Shown: positions 25,661 through 32,647 of the stretch, piece after piece | How the letters are laid out: each line of letters begins with the position of its first letter | How positions within the stretch are numbered: position 1 is the first letter of the stretch | DNA from: Tenacibaculum sp. 190130A14a | Lineage (GTDB): Bacteria > Bacteroidota > Bacteroidia > Flavobacteriales > Flavobacteriaceae | Reading direction: 5' to 3' | DNA length: 64,000 nt | NCBI RefSeq assembly: GCF_964048965.1 | Contig: NZ_OZ040189.1 | Coordinates: 1,550,001-1,614,000, forward strand | Notes under the pieces: model-generated | What the model saw: the letters and a program-made list of their open reading frames with translations, nothing else | What the model was told of the DNA's origin: nothing | The model's database searches: none | Position numbers and translations under genes: made by a program

Positions 25661-25769
25661 TTAGCGAAATTAGAAATAAAAAAAAGGTTAGTCAAATTAA
25701 AGACTCATTTATGATTGAAGGATAAATAACTAAAGAATTATATAAAAATAAAATTAAGTAGGGAATGAA

Positions 25770-25845
25770 AAATATAAAAAGGAACCATTTCTAGTTCCTT
25801 TTATGCAAAATACGAAGTCCCCCGACCTCATGTATAATATACTAA
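25770..25845 (-). ncRNA. Predicted small RNA R9 (C-GGGG-G loop, shares 13-mer with host RNA)
   Basis: Hairpin GAGGUC[GGGG]GACUUC (25814-25829) with a 6-bp stem. Terminator AAAAGGAAC/GTTCCTTTT (25777-25802) with T-rich tail. TCGGGGGACTTCG (25813-25825, minus) equals 10749-10761 of the host RNA. The promoter is not clear. Confidence 0.58.
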
Positions 25846-25910
25846 TTAGACGATAAAAAATAATGATACTTACAATTAGACAAAAACTAAATGTTGGCAT
25901 AAATGAAAAT

Positions 25911-25997
25911 AAAAAAGTACAGATAAATATATTATTCATCTGTACCAATACCTTAATGTGCATCCCCTTAATAGCACACATAGGAAAAAATTTGCTA
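25911..25997 (-). ncRNA. Predicted small RNA R1b
   Basis: Paralogue of R1a: TATATTTG box (26004-26011), hairpin UGUGC[UAUUAAGGGGAU]GCACA (25957-25978), terminator GUACAGA/UCUGUAC (25917-25945). Confidence 0.65.
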
Positions 25998-26039
25998 GCT
26001 TTTCAAATATACATAAATATTTACAAATCAATTATTTAT

Positions 26040-26109
26040 AAAAAAAGACGTAGAGCAAACTCTATGTCTTATCATTCATAAATAAATCTGTGGGAGATCC
26101 TTTAATTGA
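26040..26109 (-). ncRNA. Predicted small RNA R2b
   Basis: Paralogue of R2a: TATCTTTA box (26116-26123), the shared GGATCTCCCACAGATTTATT, and an 11-bp terminator stem (26045-26070) with U run. The stem bases are different from R2a, yet it still pairs apart from one mismatch. Confidence 0.55.
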
Positions 26110-26153
26110 ATAGCATAAAGATAAGAATAAATAGATAAGTTAGAAATTAAAAA

Positions 26154-26292
26154 GAAAAAAACCCACCGAAGTGGGAGCTTTTTAGGGAAAATGATTACAA
26201 ATATTATTGTAATCATTCTCTTAAAAAGGAGAATAAAGATAGGTAAATTAAACATAGTGAAAACACTGAATTTATACAGTTAAAAACCTGTA
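26154..26292 (-). ncRNA. Predicted structured RNA R3b
   Basis: Paralogue of R3a: AGUG[UUUU]CACU, AUUCUC[CUUUUUAA]GAGAAU, AUGAUUACAA/UUGUAAUCAU, terminator CCCAC[UUCG]GUGGG (26162-26175) with U run. Compared with R3a the third stem is longer and compensated. The UUCG loop fixes the leftward reading. An upstream terminator (AGCTCC/GGGAGCT near 26305-26319) separates it from anything further right. Confidence 0.62.
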
Positions 26293-26530
26293 GAGTGTAA
26301 GAAAGCTCCCTAAGGAGCTTAATAAAATGTGAAAATTGATATATTAATTTTTGGATTAATGAAAATCCCAAACGAATTTAATTAATACTTGAAGTTTGGA
26401 ACTAAATTTTAGACAAATGGTAAAAGTTAAAGGTTAAATAGTTTGATTTTGTAGTTAATTAGAATTTTAAACTAATTTAGAATACAACGATATGACAAAA
26501 ACATTATCAGAAATTAAAAGAGAGAAGCAT

Positions 26531-26592
26531 AAAAAAACCACTCAAAGAGAGTGGTAAAATTGCTATGAAAAAGAAAAATGTATAACCGATCT
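26531..26592 (-). ncRNA. Predicted small RNA R10 (AGGAG loop)
   Basis: Minus strand: UAAUCG[AGGAGAU]CGGUUA, a 6-bp stem with an AGGAG loop, then terminator ACCACTC/GAGTGGT (26537-26555) with seven U. Between R3b and here (26320-26530) I see only a weak stem CCAAAC/GTTTGG and a 21-codon frame. Confidence 0.45.
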
Positions 26593-26658
26593 CCTCGATT
26601 ATAAAGTAACTAAATTAAGAATAATAATTGTGTTAAACAATTTAGAGTTAGTGAAAAT

Positions 26659-26807
26659 TTGCAACAAAATTGCAACAATTGAATTAAGTTGTTGCACGAG
26701 CTCACACAAACTTTAAATCTTAATTAACAATGAGTTACAGATGTTTATTTAACCCCTGCAACAATATTGCAACAGAAAATCAACAATGTTGCAACAAAAT
26801 TGCAACA
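26659..26807 (+). promoter_or_regulatory. TTGCAACA tandem array before the late region
   Basis: GCAACA starts at 26661 and 26672, then (G/T)CAACA at 26758, 26769, 26780, 26791 and 26802, i.e. five in a row with exact 11-bp period. An inverted TTGTTGCA lies at 26689. Five 11-bp repeats recall centromere-like partition sites bound by ribbon-helix-helix proteins. A second five-copy array lies inside the gene at 36310. Confidence 0.7.
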
Positions 26808-26820
26808 GAAATTAACGGCA

Positions 26821-27069
26821 ATGAAACAACAAATTGAGGAACAAAAGAAATTGAAAATCGAAGAATTAAGAAATAACCCATTAGGATCAAAAGGAGCAAT
26901 CTATAAAAGATACTTTAAAATTCCAGAACCTTTTCTAAGAGAAACTATCAATAATATTATTTCTGAATGCAGAAAAATAACAATAGACAAAGCCAAAAAC
27001 GAAAAGAGAATAACACCTCGAGAGTATTATAAATTAGTTGAAGAAATCGAAGGAATTAAACTGATATAG
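26821..27069 (+). CDS. Small basic protein between two repeat arrays, unknown
   Basis: 82 residues from the ATG at 26821. The frame continues upstream to a TTG at 26767, but that part is only the GCAACA array read as Gln-rich sequence, so the ATG is preferred. Helical and Lys/Glu-rich. It stands between the 11-bp array and the 10-bp array, so it is a candidate binder of one of them. Confidence 0.6.
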   Translation: MKQQIEEQKKLKIEELRNNPLGSKGAIYKRYFKIPEPFLRETINNIISECRKITIDKAKNEKRITPREYYKLVEEIEGIKLI

Positions 27070-27080
27070 TTCAGAAAACC

Positions 27081-27158
27081 TCCTGAATCCTCGCTAATCC
27101 TTTCTTATCCTCTTGAATCCTCCTGAATCCTAAGAGGAGCTTTGATTTACAATTCATA
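27081..27158 (+). promoter_or_regulatory. Late-operon control region: five 10-bp repeats and promoter
   Basis: AATCC (TATCC once) followed by T recurs with ATCCT starting at 27087, 27097, 27107, 27117 and 27127: exact 10-bp period, consensus CCTGAATCCT. Directly after comes CATATTTG (27147-27154), a near -7 box with no good -33. This suits an activator-dependent late promoter for the operon starting at 27196. Confidence 0.65.
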
Positions 27159-27195
27159 TTTGCAATGTAAATGATATAATCAATTTACTTGTAAC

Positions 27196-28521
27196 ATGGA
27201 TATAGACACAATTAATAATGTTTTACATAGAGATGTATTAACTCATGCTAAGTATGATAAATACTTTGCTGTTACTCCATGTAAATCGACTTATTTAGGT
27301 GATTATACCACTACAGGAGGATTAGAACAAATGGTAAAGATCTCTTTAGAATATAAAAACTTTGCCAAAAAAATTGCGCGACATCTTAAAGGTCGCACTC
27401 TTAGTGAAACTGTAACAAATATTTACAACTTCCTATATAGCCATATACAATACCAAGCCGACGGATTCGATCAACAACTTAGGACTCCTTCTTGTAGTTG
27501 GTCGAGCCGTTTTGAAGGTATTGATTGTAAGAGTTATAGTGTTTTTGCAAGTGCTATTCTTTTGAATTTAAATATTGATCATTCATTTAGAAAAGTTACG
27601 CAACCTTCTCAACCTTATAGATGGTCTCACGTATATGTCATAATTCACTCCCAAGGCAAAACTTTCATTATAGATCCAACTAAGAAAGTTAATACAGAAG
27701 TAACATACATACAAAAAGAAGATATGAAAGTACAGGACAAAAAATTGCCATACTACGGAATGCATGGTGACCTTACAAACTCAAATAGTGAGATAGAAAC
27801 TATCGCACATGATACCATTTTAACCTTTAGACTTTTTCTACAGGATTTAAACAATTATGGAGTTTCTAAAAGTGTAACTCAACAAATTGAATCTGTAGTT
27901 CGAAGAAGTACCGATTCAGGTATCAATCCAAAAATTACATTAAGTCCAAGTTACATTAAGGTAAATCAAACTATAATCCACTATGGAATCACTTTACCAA
28001 CTCCCCAAGGATTAGGATTTCTTGATGAAGCTGTAGGGGTATTTTCTAACCTTTTTGGACCAGAAGATAGAGCCAGTGTTTTGGCTAGAGCGGATGCGGA
28101 GGCCAAAAGAGATATTTCGCAGGCGATGACTATTGCAAATTCCCAAGGTAAGGCTGCAGCCATCAAATTTATAGATGATAAAGTATCTCATCATAGAAGG
28201 TTAGTATCTAAATACAAGTCTGCCAATTCAAAAGCAAAACACAGAAAAATTGCAGATGATTTAGAAAAGTTCAAAGTTCAAAGTCTATTAGGGAGCCAAC
28301 CAGTAGGTACTACTTCTCACAACTATTCGCAACCTTCTAATCAGTATTCAACAACTTCAGTTGGTTTACCAGTTAATACTGCTAATCCAGTTAATTCTTC
28401 TGTTAGATCACAAGGGAGTAACATGAGTACAGGTAAAGTAGTGGCCATTGCAGGAGGTGGAGCCGTATTAGTTGCAGCGTTGACCTATGCTCTGACTAAA
28501 AAATCAAAAAGTAACAAATAA
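27196..28521 (+). CDS. Transglutaminase-like cysteine protease/structural protein with C-terminal membrane helix
   Basis: 441 residues. The transglutaminase-like triad is visible: Cys111 (GIDCKSYS), His145 (RWSHVYVI) and Asp160 (FIIDPTKK). Then come a helical middle, a Ser/Pro/Asn-rich linker and one C-terminal membrane helix (VVAIAGGGAVLVAALTYAL) before a Lys tail. It is first in the late operon. It may be a virion membrane protein with peptidase or crosslinking activity used in maturation or entry. The fold call is good; the role is inference. Confidence 0.75.
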   Translation: MDIDTINNVLHRDVLTHAKYDKYFAVTPCKSTYLGDYTTTGGLEQMVKISLEYKNFAKKIARHLKGRTLSETVTNIYNFLYSHIQYQADGFDQQLRTPSCSWSSRFEGIDCKSYSVFASAILLNLNIDHSFRKVTQPSQPYRWSHVYVIIHSQGKTFIIDPTKKVNTEVTYIQKEDMKVQDKKLPYYGMHGDLTNSNSEIETIAHDTILTFRLFLQDLNNYGVSKSVTQQIESVVRRSTDSGINPKITLSPSYIKVNQTIIHYGITLPTPQGLGFLDEAVGVFSNLFGPEDRASVLARADAEAKRDISQAMTIANSQGKAAAIKFIDDKVSHHRRLVSKYKSANSKAKHRKIADDLEKFKVQSLLGSQPVGTTSHNYSQPSNQYSTTSVGLPVNTANPVNSSVRSQGSNMSTGKVVAIAGGGAVLVAALTYALTKKSKSNK

Positions 28522-28537
28522 AAAAAGAAGAGAAATA

Positions 28538-28990
28538 ATGAAAGTAAAATTCAATGAGAAAAAAGCAAAAGAAACTGCCGCTTTTGGAACTGGAGCAGCT
28601 GCAGGATTTATGGCCTCTAAAGGTGCTTCTGGAATAGTACCAGCAGAAGCTAAAACTCCTATTGTTAGAGGAGGAATTGCCATTGGAGCCTTGTTGTTTG
28701 CAAGTGCAATTCAAGGTACTGGTTATGTAGCTAAAGGCACACAAGGAGCTTTAGTTGGAGTTTCACTTGAGCAAGGTACAAGTGCAATCTCTGAGGTTCT
28801 TGCACCAAAAGTAAAGGAGAACGCCTCAACCTCAGGTGAAAGGTTTTTAAAAGCCATGGCAGGAATGAATGCTGCTGAGGAAACTGGTTACACCTACCAA
28901 CCTAGAACAATTGATCTTTCTTCAGATGCTTGGAATCAAGAAGGAGTATTAAATACACAATCTCAAGCAGGATCTTTCGGAGCAGTGTAA
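28538..28990 (+). CDS. Virion membrane protein candidate
   Basis: 150 residues, Ala/Gly-rich, with two or three hydrophobic segments (TAAFGTGAAAGFMASKGASG; GGIAIGALLFASAIQGTGYVA; TQGALVGVSLEQG) and a polar tail. Not recognised. Start 17 bp after the transglutaminase-like gene. Confidence 0.6.
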   Translation: MKVKFNEKKAKETAAFGTGAAAGFMASKGASGIVPAEAKTPIVRGGIAIGALLFASAIQGTGYVAKGTQGALVGVSLEQGTSAISEVLAPKVKENASTSGERFLKAMAGMNAAEETGYTYQPRTIDLSSDAWNQEGVLNTQSQAGSFGAV

Positions 28991-29050
28991 AACCTGTCAA
29001 ACTCAAAACAAAAACAATTTTAAAAAAGTACAAAGTAAAATCAAAATACA

Positions 29051-29653
29051 ATGAAACAAGTATATAACTTACATCAAACGAATGATGCAATTTTAGAGAT
29101 TCTAAGATTCAATGAAAAAAGATTAACAGCTCAGTTTGTTACTTCAATGAACCAACCTAATGCTTTAAAGGTATTAAACAATACTTCTATCTTAAGAAAA
29201 GAAGTTGAAGTAGGGGCCGGAGCAATTCCACTAGTGGATTCTAATACAAGAAAAGTAATTGGAGTTTCAGACTTTAATGAAAATCGTTTGGCTAATGATG
29301 AAGTATTAATTGTCGAAAAAATTAGAGTTGGGTATGATGTTAATGCAGCTTCTGGAAAGGAAACAGAATTGACGTATCAAAAAACTATGCCTGCATCTTT
29401 TAGAAATTCAATTCTTAGACTTAGACAAGCCGGTATCGTTATTGGAGAGTTCCCAATGTCGGATATTCAAAATAAGTATACAGGTAATTCAATGAAGGAT
29501 GATTATTTAGAATTAAAGCATCCTTTAGTATTAGTTGGAGGTGCTGAGTTTGATTTTGAAATTGTTTTCCCTTCAGGTGCAACCCAAGCTACTGATAAGG
29601 AGTATTTCGAACTTGCGTTTGACGGACATAAAATCATCCGTTCTTCAAAGTAA
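29051..29653 (+). CDS. Candidate major capsid protein (single jelly roll)
   Basis: 200 residues. A helical N-terminus is followed by a run of predicted beta strands (DEVLIVEKIRVGYDV; SILRLRQAGIVIGEFPMSD; HPLVLVGGAEFDFEIVFPSG; YFELAFDGHKII), the look of a jelly roll. No sequence family recognised. It is the only late gene followed at once by a strong terminator (29681-29713), which would allow high expression like a capsid gene. At 200 residues it is too short for a double jelly roll. Structure prediction would settle this. Confidence 0.5.
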   Translation: MKQVYNLHQTNDAILEILRFNEKRLTAQFVTSMNQPNALKVLNNTSILRKEVEVGAGAIPLVDSNTRKVIGVSDFNENRLANDEVLIVEKIRVGYDVNAASGKETELTYQKTMPASFRNSILRLRQAGIVIGEFPMSDIQNKYTGNSMKDDYLELKHPLVLVGGAEFDFEIVFPSGATQATDKEYFELAFDGHKIIRSSK

Positions 29654-29680
29654 TTCCAATCCATCACGTTAATTAATTCA

Positions 29681-29713
29681 AAAAGCCTATATGGAACTTG
29701 TATAGGCTTTTTT
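29681..29713 (+). terminator. Terminator after the capsid candidate
   Basis: AAAGCCTATA / TGTATAGGCTTT stem with seven T. It sits inside the late operon, so downstream genes depend on readthrough or another promoter. Confidence 0.8.
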
Positions 29714-29727
29714 TAAACCTATTTTTT

Positions 29728-30078
29728 ATGAGAAAGTTTAAATCTAATGTTGTTAATGTTACAATTGAACAATCACAACCTTCAGGATCTCAAACATTAA
29801 AAATTGATAGTGGAATAGTAACAAAATGTGTGTTGTTAACCAACGATGTACCTGCGGAATTCATTAATGTAAAAATTGAAGATGTTCATGGAGATGAATT
29901 ACATCCTTCTGTTTCTTACAAAGAGTACCAACCTACAAACGGTAATCATTTTGAAAGTAGAAAAGATATCTACTTCGAAGGAAATAGAGATATCAAAGTT
30001 ACCGCTTACGCTGATGGGGCAGTTAGTAAAGCTTTTAAGTTTCAAATGCTTTTTTACGTAGAACCTTTACAAGATTAA
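29728..30078 (+). CDS. Small beta-rich capsid-type protein
   Basis: 116 residues from the ATG at 29728. An earlier non-ATG frame start overlaps the terminator and is rejected. Alternating strands (VVNVTIEQSQ; FINVKIEDVHG; RDIKVTAYADG; FKFQMLFYVE) fit a small jelly roll or beta sandwich. Three bp before the next gene. Possibly a minor capsid or penton protein. Confidence 0.55.
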   Translation: MRKFKSNVVNVTIEQSQPSGSQTLKIDSGIVTKCVLLTNDVPAEFINVKIEDVHGDELHPSVSYKEYQPTNGNHFESRKDIYFEGNRDIKVTAYADGAVSKAFKFQMLFYVEPLQD

Positions 30079-30081
30079 TCC

Positions 30082-30351
30082 ATGAGATACAAAGGAAATT
30101 TAGTTAGTGATGTTATCATTTCTGATCAGTCTTTAAAGTTAAAGGATCTGAACAATATTTATTTTCAGAACAAAGGAGCTGTTAATGTTACCATTGGAAC
30201 ATACACTTTAAGACCTGAACAGGAATACAGAATTGAAACTGGTAATATTTCAATTGATACTAACCTTACAATTTCATTTGACAGAACTACAGGAGGAACC
30301 AAATCTCTTTATTACCACGCGATTAAAATAACAGAAACTATCTGTGATTAA
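30082..30351 (+). CDS. Small beta-rich protein, possible minor capsid protein
   Basis: 89 residues, almost all beta (IYFQNKGAVNVTIGTYTL; LTISFD; LYYHAIKI). Not recognised. Third of three consecutive small beta proteins. Confidence 0.5.
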   Translation: MRYKGNLVSDVIISDQSLKLKDLNNIYFQNKGAVNVTIGTYTLRPEQEYRIETGNISIDTNLTISFDRTTGGTKSLYYHAIKITETICD

Positions 30352-30373
30352 TTAAAATCATCACTGAATTACC

Positions 30374-31303
30374 ATGCGAAAATTTTTAGACGATATACAG
30401 GAATACTTAAGTTCAAAAAAAGGAGCTTCTATTGATGTATTTGATTTTAAAACCAATGAAAGTTTTTATAAGAAATTAACTATAGAAGGTCTCAAGAAGA
30501 GTGATTTTGAATCATTTGCTGATTTAATTGATTACTTAAACCGAACTTTTGATACTTCTGTATTCGGGATTCAAAGATATAAATCCAATGGTAGTTCAAA
30601 TAAACGTTTCGGTACTACAACACAATTAAATATTACAAGAGGAAATCAACAACATAAGCCAGAGGAGAAAGTGGTTAGTGAAGCAGCTAAAGGCGCAATT
30701 AATAATCAGCATATTAGTGCGCCTTCTGTTTCCACTGTACAACCTAGTGTTATTCAAACGCAACAACCTTCACCTATTGGAATGGCCTCTGCTTTTGGTA
30801 TGTCTATGCCCGACGTTATGAACCTGAATACAAAAGCATCTAAATATGATGACTTAATAAAAGAGCATAACGAATTAAAAGAGAGAAACAAAAAGTTAGA
30901 GCAAAAGAATGACGCGCAAGCTTTAGAAATCCGTGAACTTAAAATGGATCTTAAACTTGCTGAAAGGCTTAAAGAAATTGATATAAAAGAGAGAGACTTA
31001 AAAGATAAGCCTGCCATTGATCCAGAAATCTTTAGCCGTCTTTTAGATGTTGCAGAAAATGTTGGAGCAACCGTAATGGCTAATAAAACAGGAGCTACTG
31101 CTGCAGGTATGGCGGCAGCTGAAACTTTTGAAGAACTATCTCAAAACAAACAAGATTTAATCTATGTAATAAAAAGTGAAAGTGTAACTGATGAAATGGC
31201 CAAGGAGTTAGCTCTAGTGGCTGTAGGGTTTTCACGTAATGCTGAATTTACAACTGCTATTAGAAAAAGTATTCAAGAATTTAAAATTAACGAATTAGTA
31301 TAA
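30374..31303 (+). CDS. Coiled-coil structural protein candidate
   Basis: 309 residues. A folded N-terminal domain (1-95), a Gln/Pro/Ser-rich linker (about 100-150), a long charged coiled coil (about 155-215: DDLIKEHNELKERNKKLEQK and on), then a helical C-terminal domain. No family recognised. Might be an internal scaffold or a vertex component. Confidence 0.6.
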   Translation: MRKFLDDIQEYLSSKKGASIDVFDFKTNESFYKKLTIEGLKKSDFESFADLIDYLNRTFDTSVFGIQRYKSNGSSNKRFGTTTQLNITRGNQQHKPEEKVVSEAAKGAINNQHISAPSVSTVQPSVIQTQQPSPIGMASAFGMSMPDVMNLNTKASKYDDLIKEHNELKERNKKLEQKNDAQALEIRELKMDLKLAERLKEIDIKERDLKDKPAIDPEIFSRLLDVAENVGATVMANKTGATAAGMAAAETFEELSQNKQDLIYVIKSESVTDEMAKELALVAVGFSRNAEFTTAIRKSIQEFKINELV

Positions 31304-31305
31304 AT

Positions 31306-31491
31306 ATGGGAATTTCATTAGAAAATAAAGGAACAGGAGCAATCGATAATATGAAAAGAGAAGAAGCTCTAAAAACTCTTAATCAATTCGGATCAACTAA
31401 GGCTTTGACTTTACTCGCCGAAATGGTAAAAAAACCAGGAGCCAGTGAAAAGTTTGTAAAGCATGCTCCAATGCTAAAAAAGTTTATCTAA
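31306..31491 (+). CDS. Small helical protein, unknown
   Basis: 61 residues, helical, basic C-terminus. The stop is one base before the next start. Probably a minor virion component by context only. Confidence 0.55.
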   Translation: MGISLENKGTGAIDNMKREEALKTLNQFGSTKALTLLAEMVKKPGASEKFVKHAPMLKKFI

Positions 31492-31492
31492 A

Positions 31493-32266
31493 ATGAGAAA
31501 GCCAAAAGGAATGGGGAACGCACTTGTAGCAGCTACAGCAGTTTCTGCTGTTAACAGTGAAGAAGGTAAAAAAACCATTAGTCAAGGTGTTTCTGCTTTG
31601 AAATGGGGAGTACTCCTTTTGGGTATTGGAAGTGGTGTTTTCTTGTTAAACAGACAATTTAAAAAGATTAGAGCAGAACGTTTTGCTAGAGAAAATGCTG
31701 GGAACCCTAATTTAACTGCAGCAGCAATTATTTATGAGTCTTTTACAAGAATTGGTTTTAGTCCTTCTAGCTTTTTAAACTTTTTAATCCCAGAGATAAA
31801 TATCTCCACGGATGAAGATGCTTTAAATGATATTGCAAGACAGGTAACTAATATAAAGGCTGTATCACATGCCTATTATATTTTGTTTGACAGAAACCTG
31901 TTTTCAGATGTTCAAAAAGGACTTGATACAGAAGAGTTAAAAAGGTTTTGGGAAATCATAAACTCACCTTCGAAGAACTTTAACAACAATACGCTATTCC
32001 CTATAGGAAGTGATTTGTATTGTGCGGTTAAAACAGGAATAACCGTAAATATTGCCGAACTAGAAAACAACAATTGGAAAGGAACAGGGACACTCTTTGG
32101 GAAATTTGCATTTAGAGAAAAAGTAGGAGAAGTCATTGCTAATGGTGTATTTACCAAAGGCGATTTGACTAGAGAAAATTATTATATCGTAGAAACTTCC
32201 ATTTTAGGTTTTTTCAAAAAAACGGGAGTAGTGCTACAACATCAAATTACTAACGAAGAAAAATAA
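31493..32266 (+). CDS. Virion membrane protein candidate
   Basis: 257 residues. One membrane helix at about 41-58 (WGVLLLGIGSGVFLLNRQF) after a short basic N-terminus; the remaining 200 residues are soluble. Not recognised. The pattern (short inside, one helix, soluble domain) is shared by several neighbours. Confidence 0.6.
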   Translation: MRKPKGMGNALVAATAVSAVNSEEGKKTISQGVSALKWGVLLLGIGSGVFLLNRQFKKIRAERFARENAGNPNLTAAAIIYESFTRIGFSPSSFLNFLIPEINISTDEDALNDIARQVTNIKAVSHAYYILFDRNLFSDVQKGLDTEELKRFWEIINSPSKNFNNNTLFPIGSDLYCAVKTGITVNIAELENNNWKGTGTLFGKFAFREKVGEVIANGVFTKGDLTRENYYIVETSILGFFKKTGVVLQHQITNEEK

Positions 32267-32269
32267 GCT

Positions 32270-32647
32270 ATGAGCGTATTAAGATCATATAGAAGTAGAA
32301 TTGTTGATGATACGAATATGGGACTGCCAGATGTACATATCAAAAATTTAGCAATGCACTCTGGAACAACAACCAACATCGATGGGTATTTCAACATATT
32401 GGCCAACGAATCTGACATACTAGAGATATCACATGTCTCGATCAAAAATTTCACAATTCAAGCTAAAGATTTGAGAAATACTCTGACTACTTCATTTGGC
32501 GAAACGTTAGACGAAGTTGTGATAGCGCTTCCTAAGAAGAATAAATCTTGGTTAGGATGGTTGGCAGCAGGAGTTCTAGGAGTAGGATTGTTAGTTGCTT
32601 TTAGCAGTTCAGAAGAAGAAAAAGAAGTTAAACGCGTAGTATTATAA
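32270..32647 (+). CDS. Carboxypeptidase-regulatory-like domain with membrane anchor
   Basis: 125 residues. GLPDVHIKNLAMHSGTTTNIDGYFNI and the following ILEISHVSIK match the CarboxypepD_reg-like beta-sandwich usual at the N-terminus of Bacteroidetes TonB receptors. Here it ends in a membrane helix (WLGWLAAGVLGVGLLVAF) and an acidic/basic tail. This is an unusual setting for that domain, and it may be a virion membrane or attachment protein. The stop overlaps the lysozyme start by one base. Confidence 0.65.
   Translation: MSVLRSYRSRIVDDTNMGLPDVHIKNLAMHSGTTTNIDGYFNILANESDILEISHVSIKNFTIQAKDLRNTLTTSFGETLDEVVIALPKKNKSWLGWLAAGVLGVGLLVAFSSSEEEKEVKRVVL

Noticed and set aside
17294..25845. Riboswitch interpretation of the GGGG-loop hairpins
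   Set aside because: Most are not upstream of a gene on their strand and end in their own terminator; only the copy at 17.3 kb could be a leader.
25754..25981. 75-residue minus-strand frame over R1b
   Set aside because: In the paralogous R1a the frame stops after three codons; the conserved feature is the hairpin.
26767..26820. TTG start extending the small protein at 26821
   Set aside because: The extension is just the GCAACA array translated; the ATG after it is the better start.
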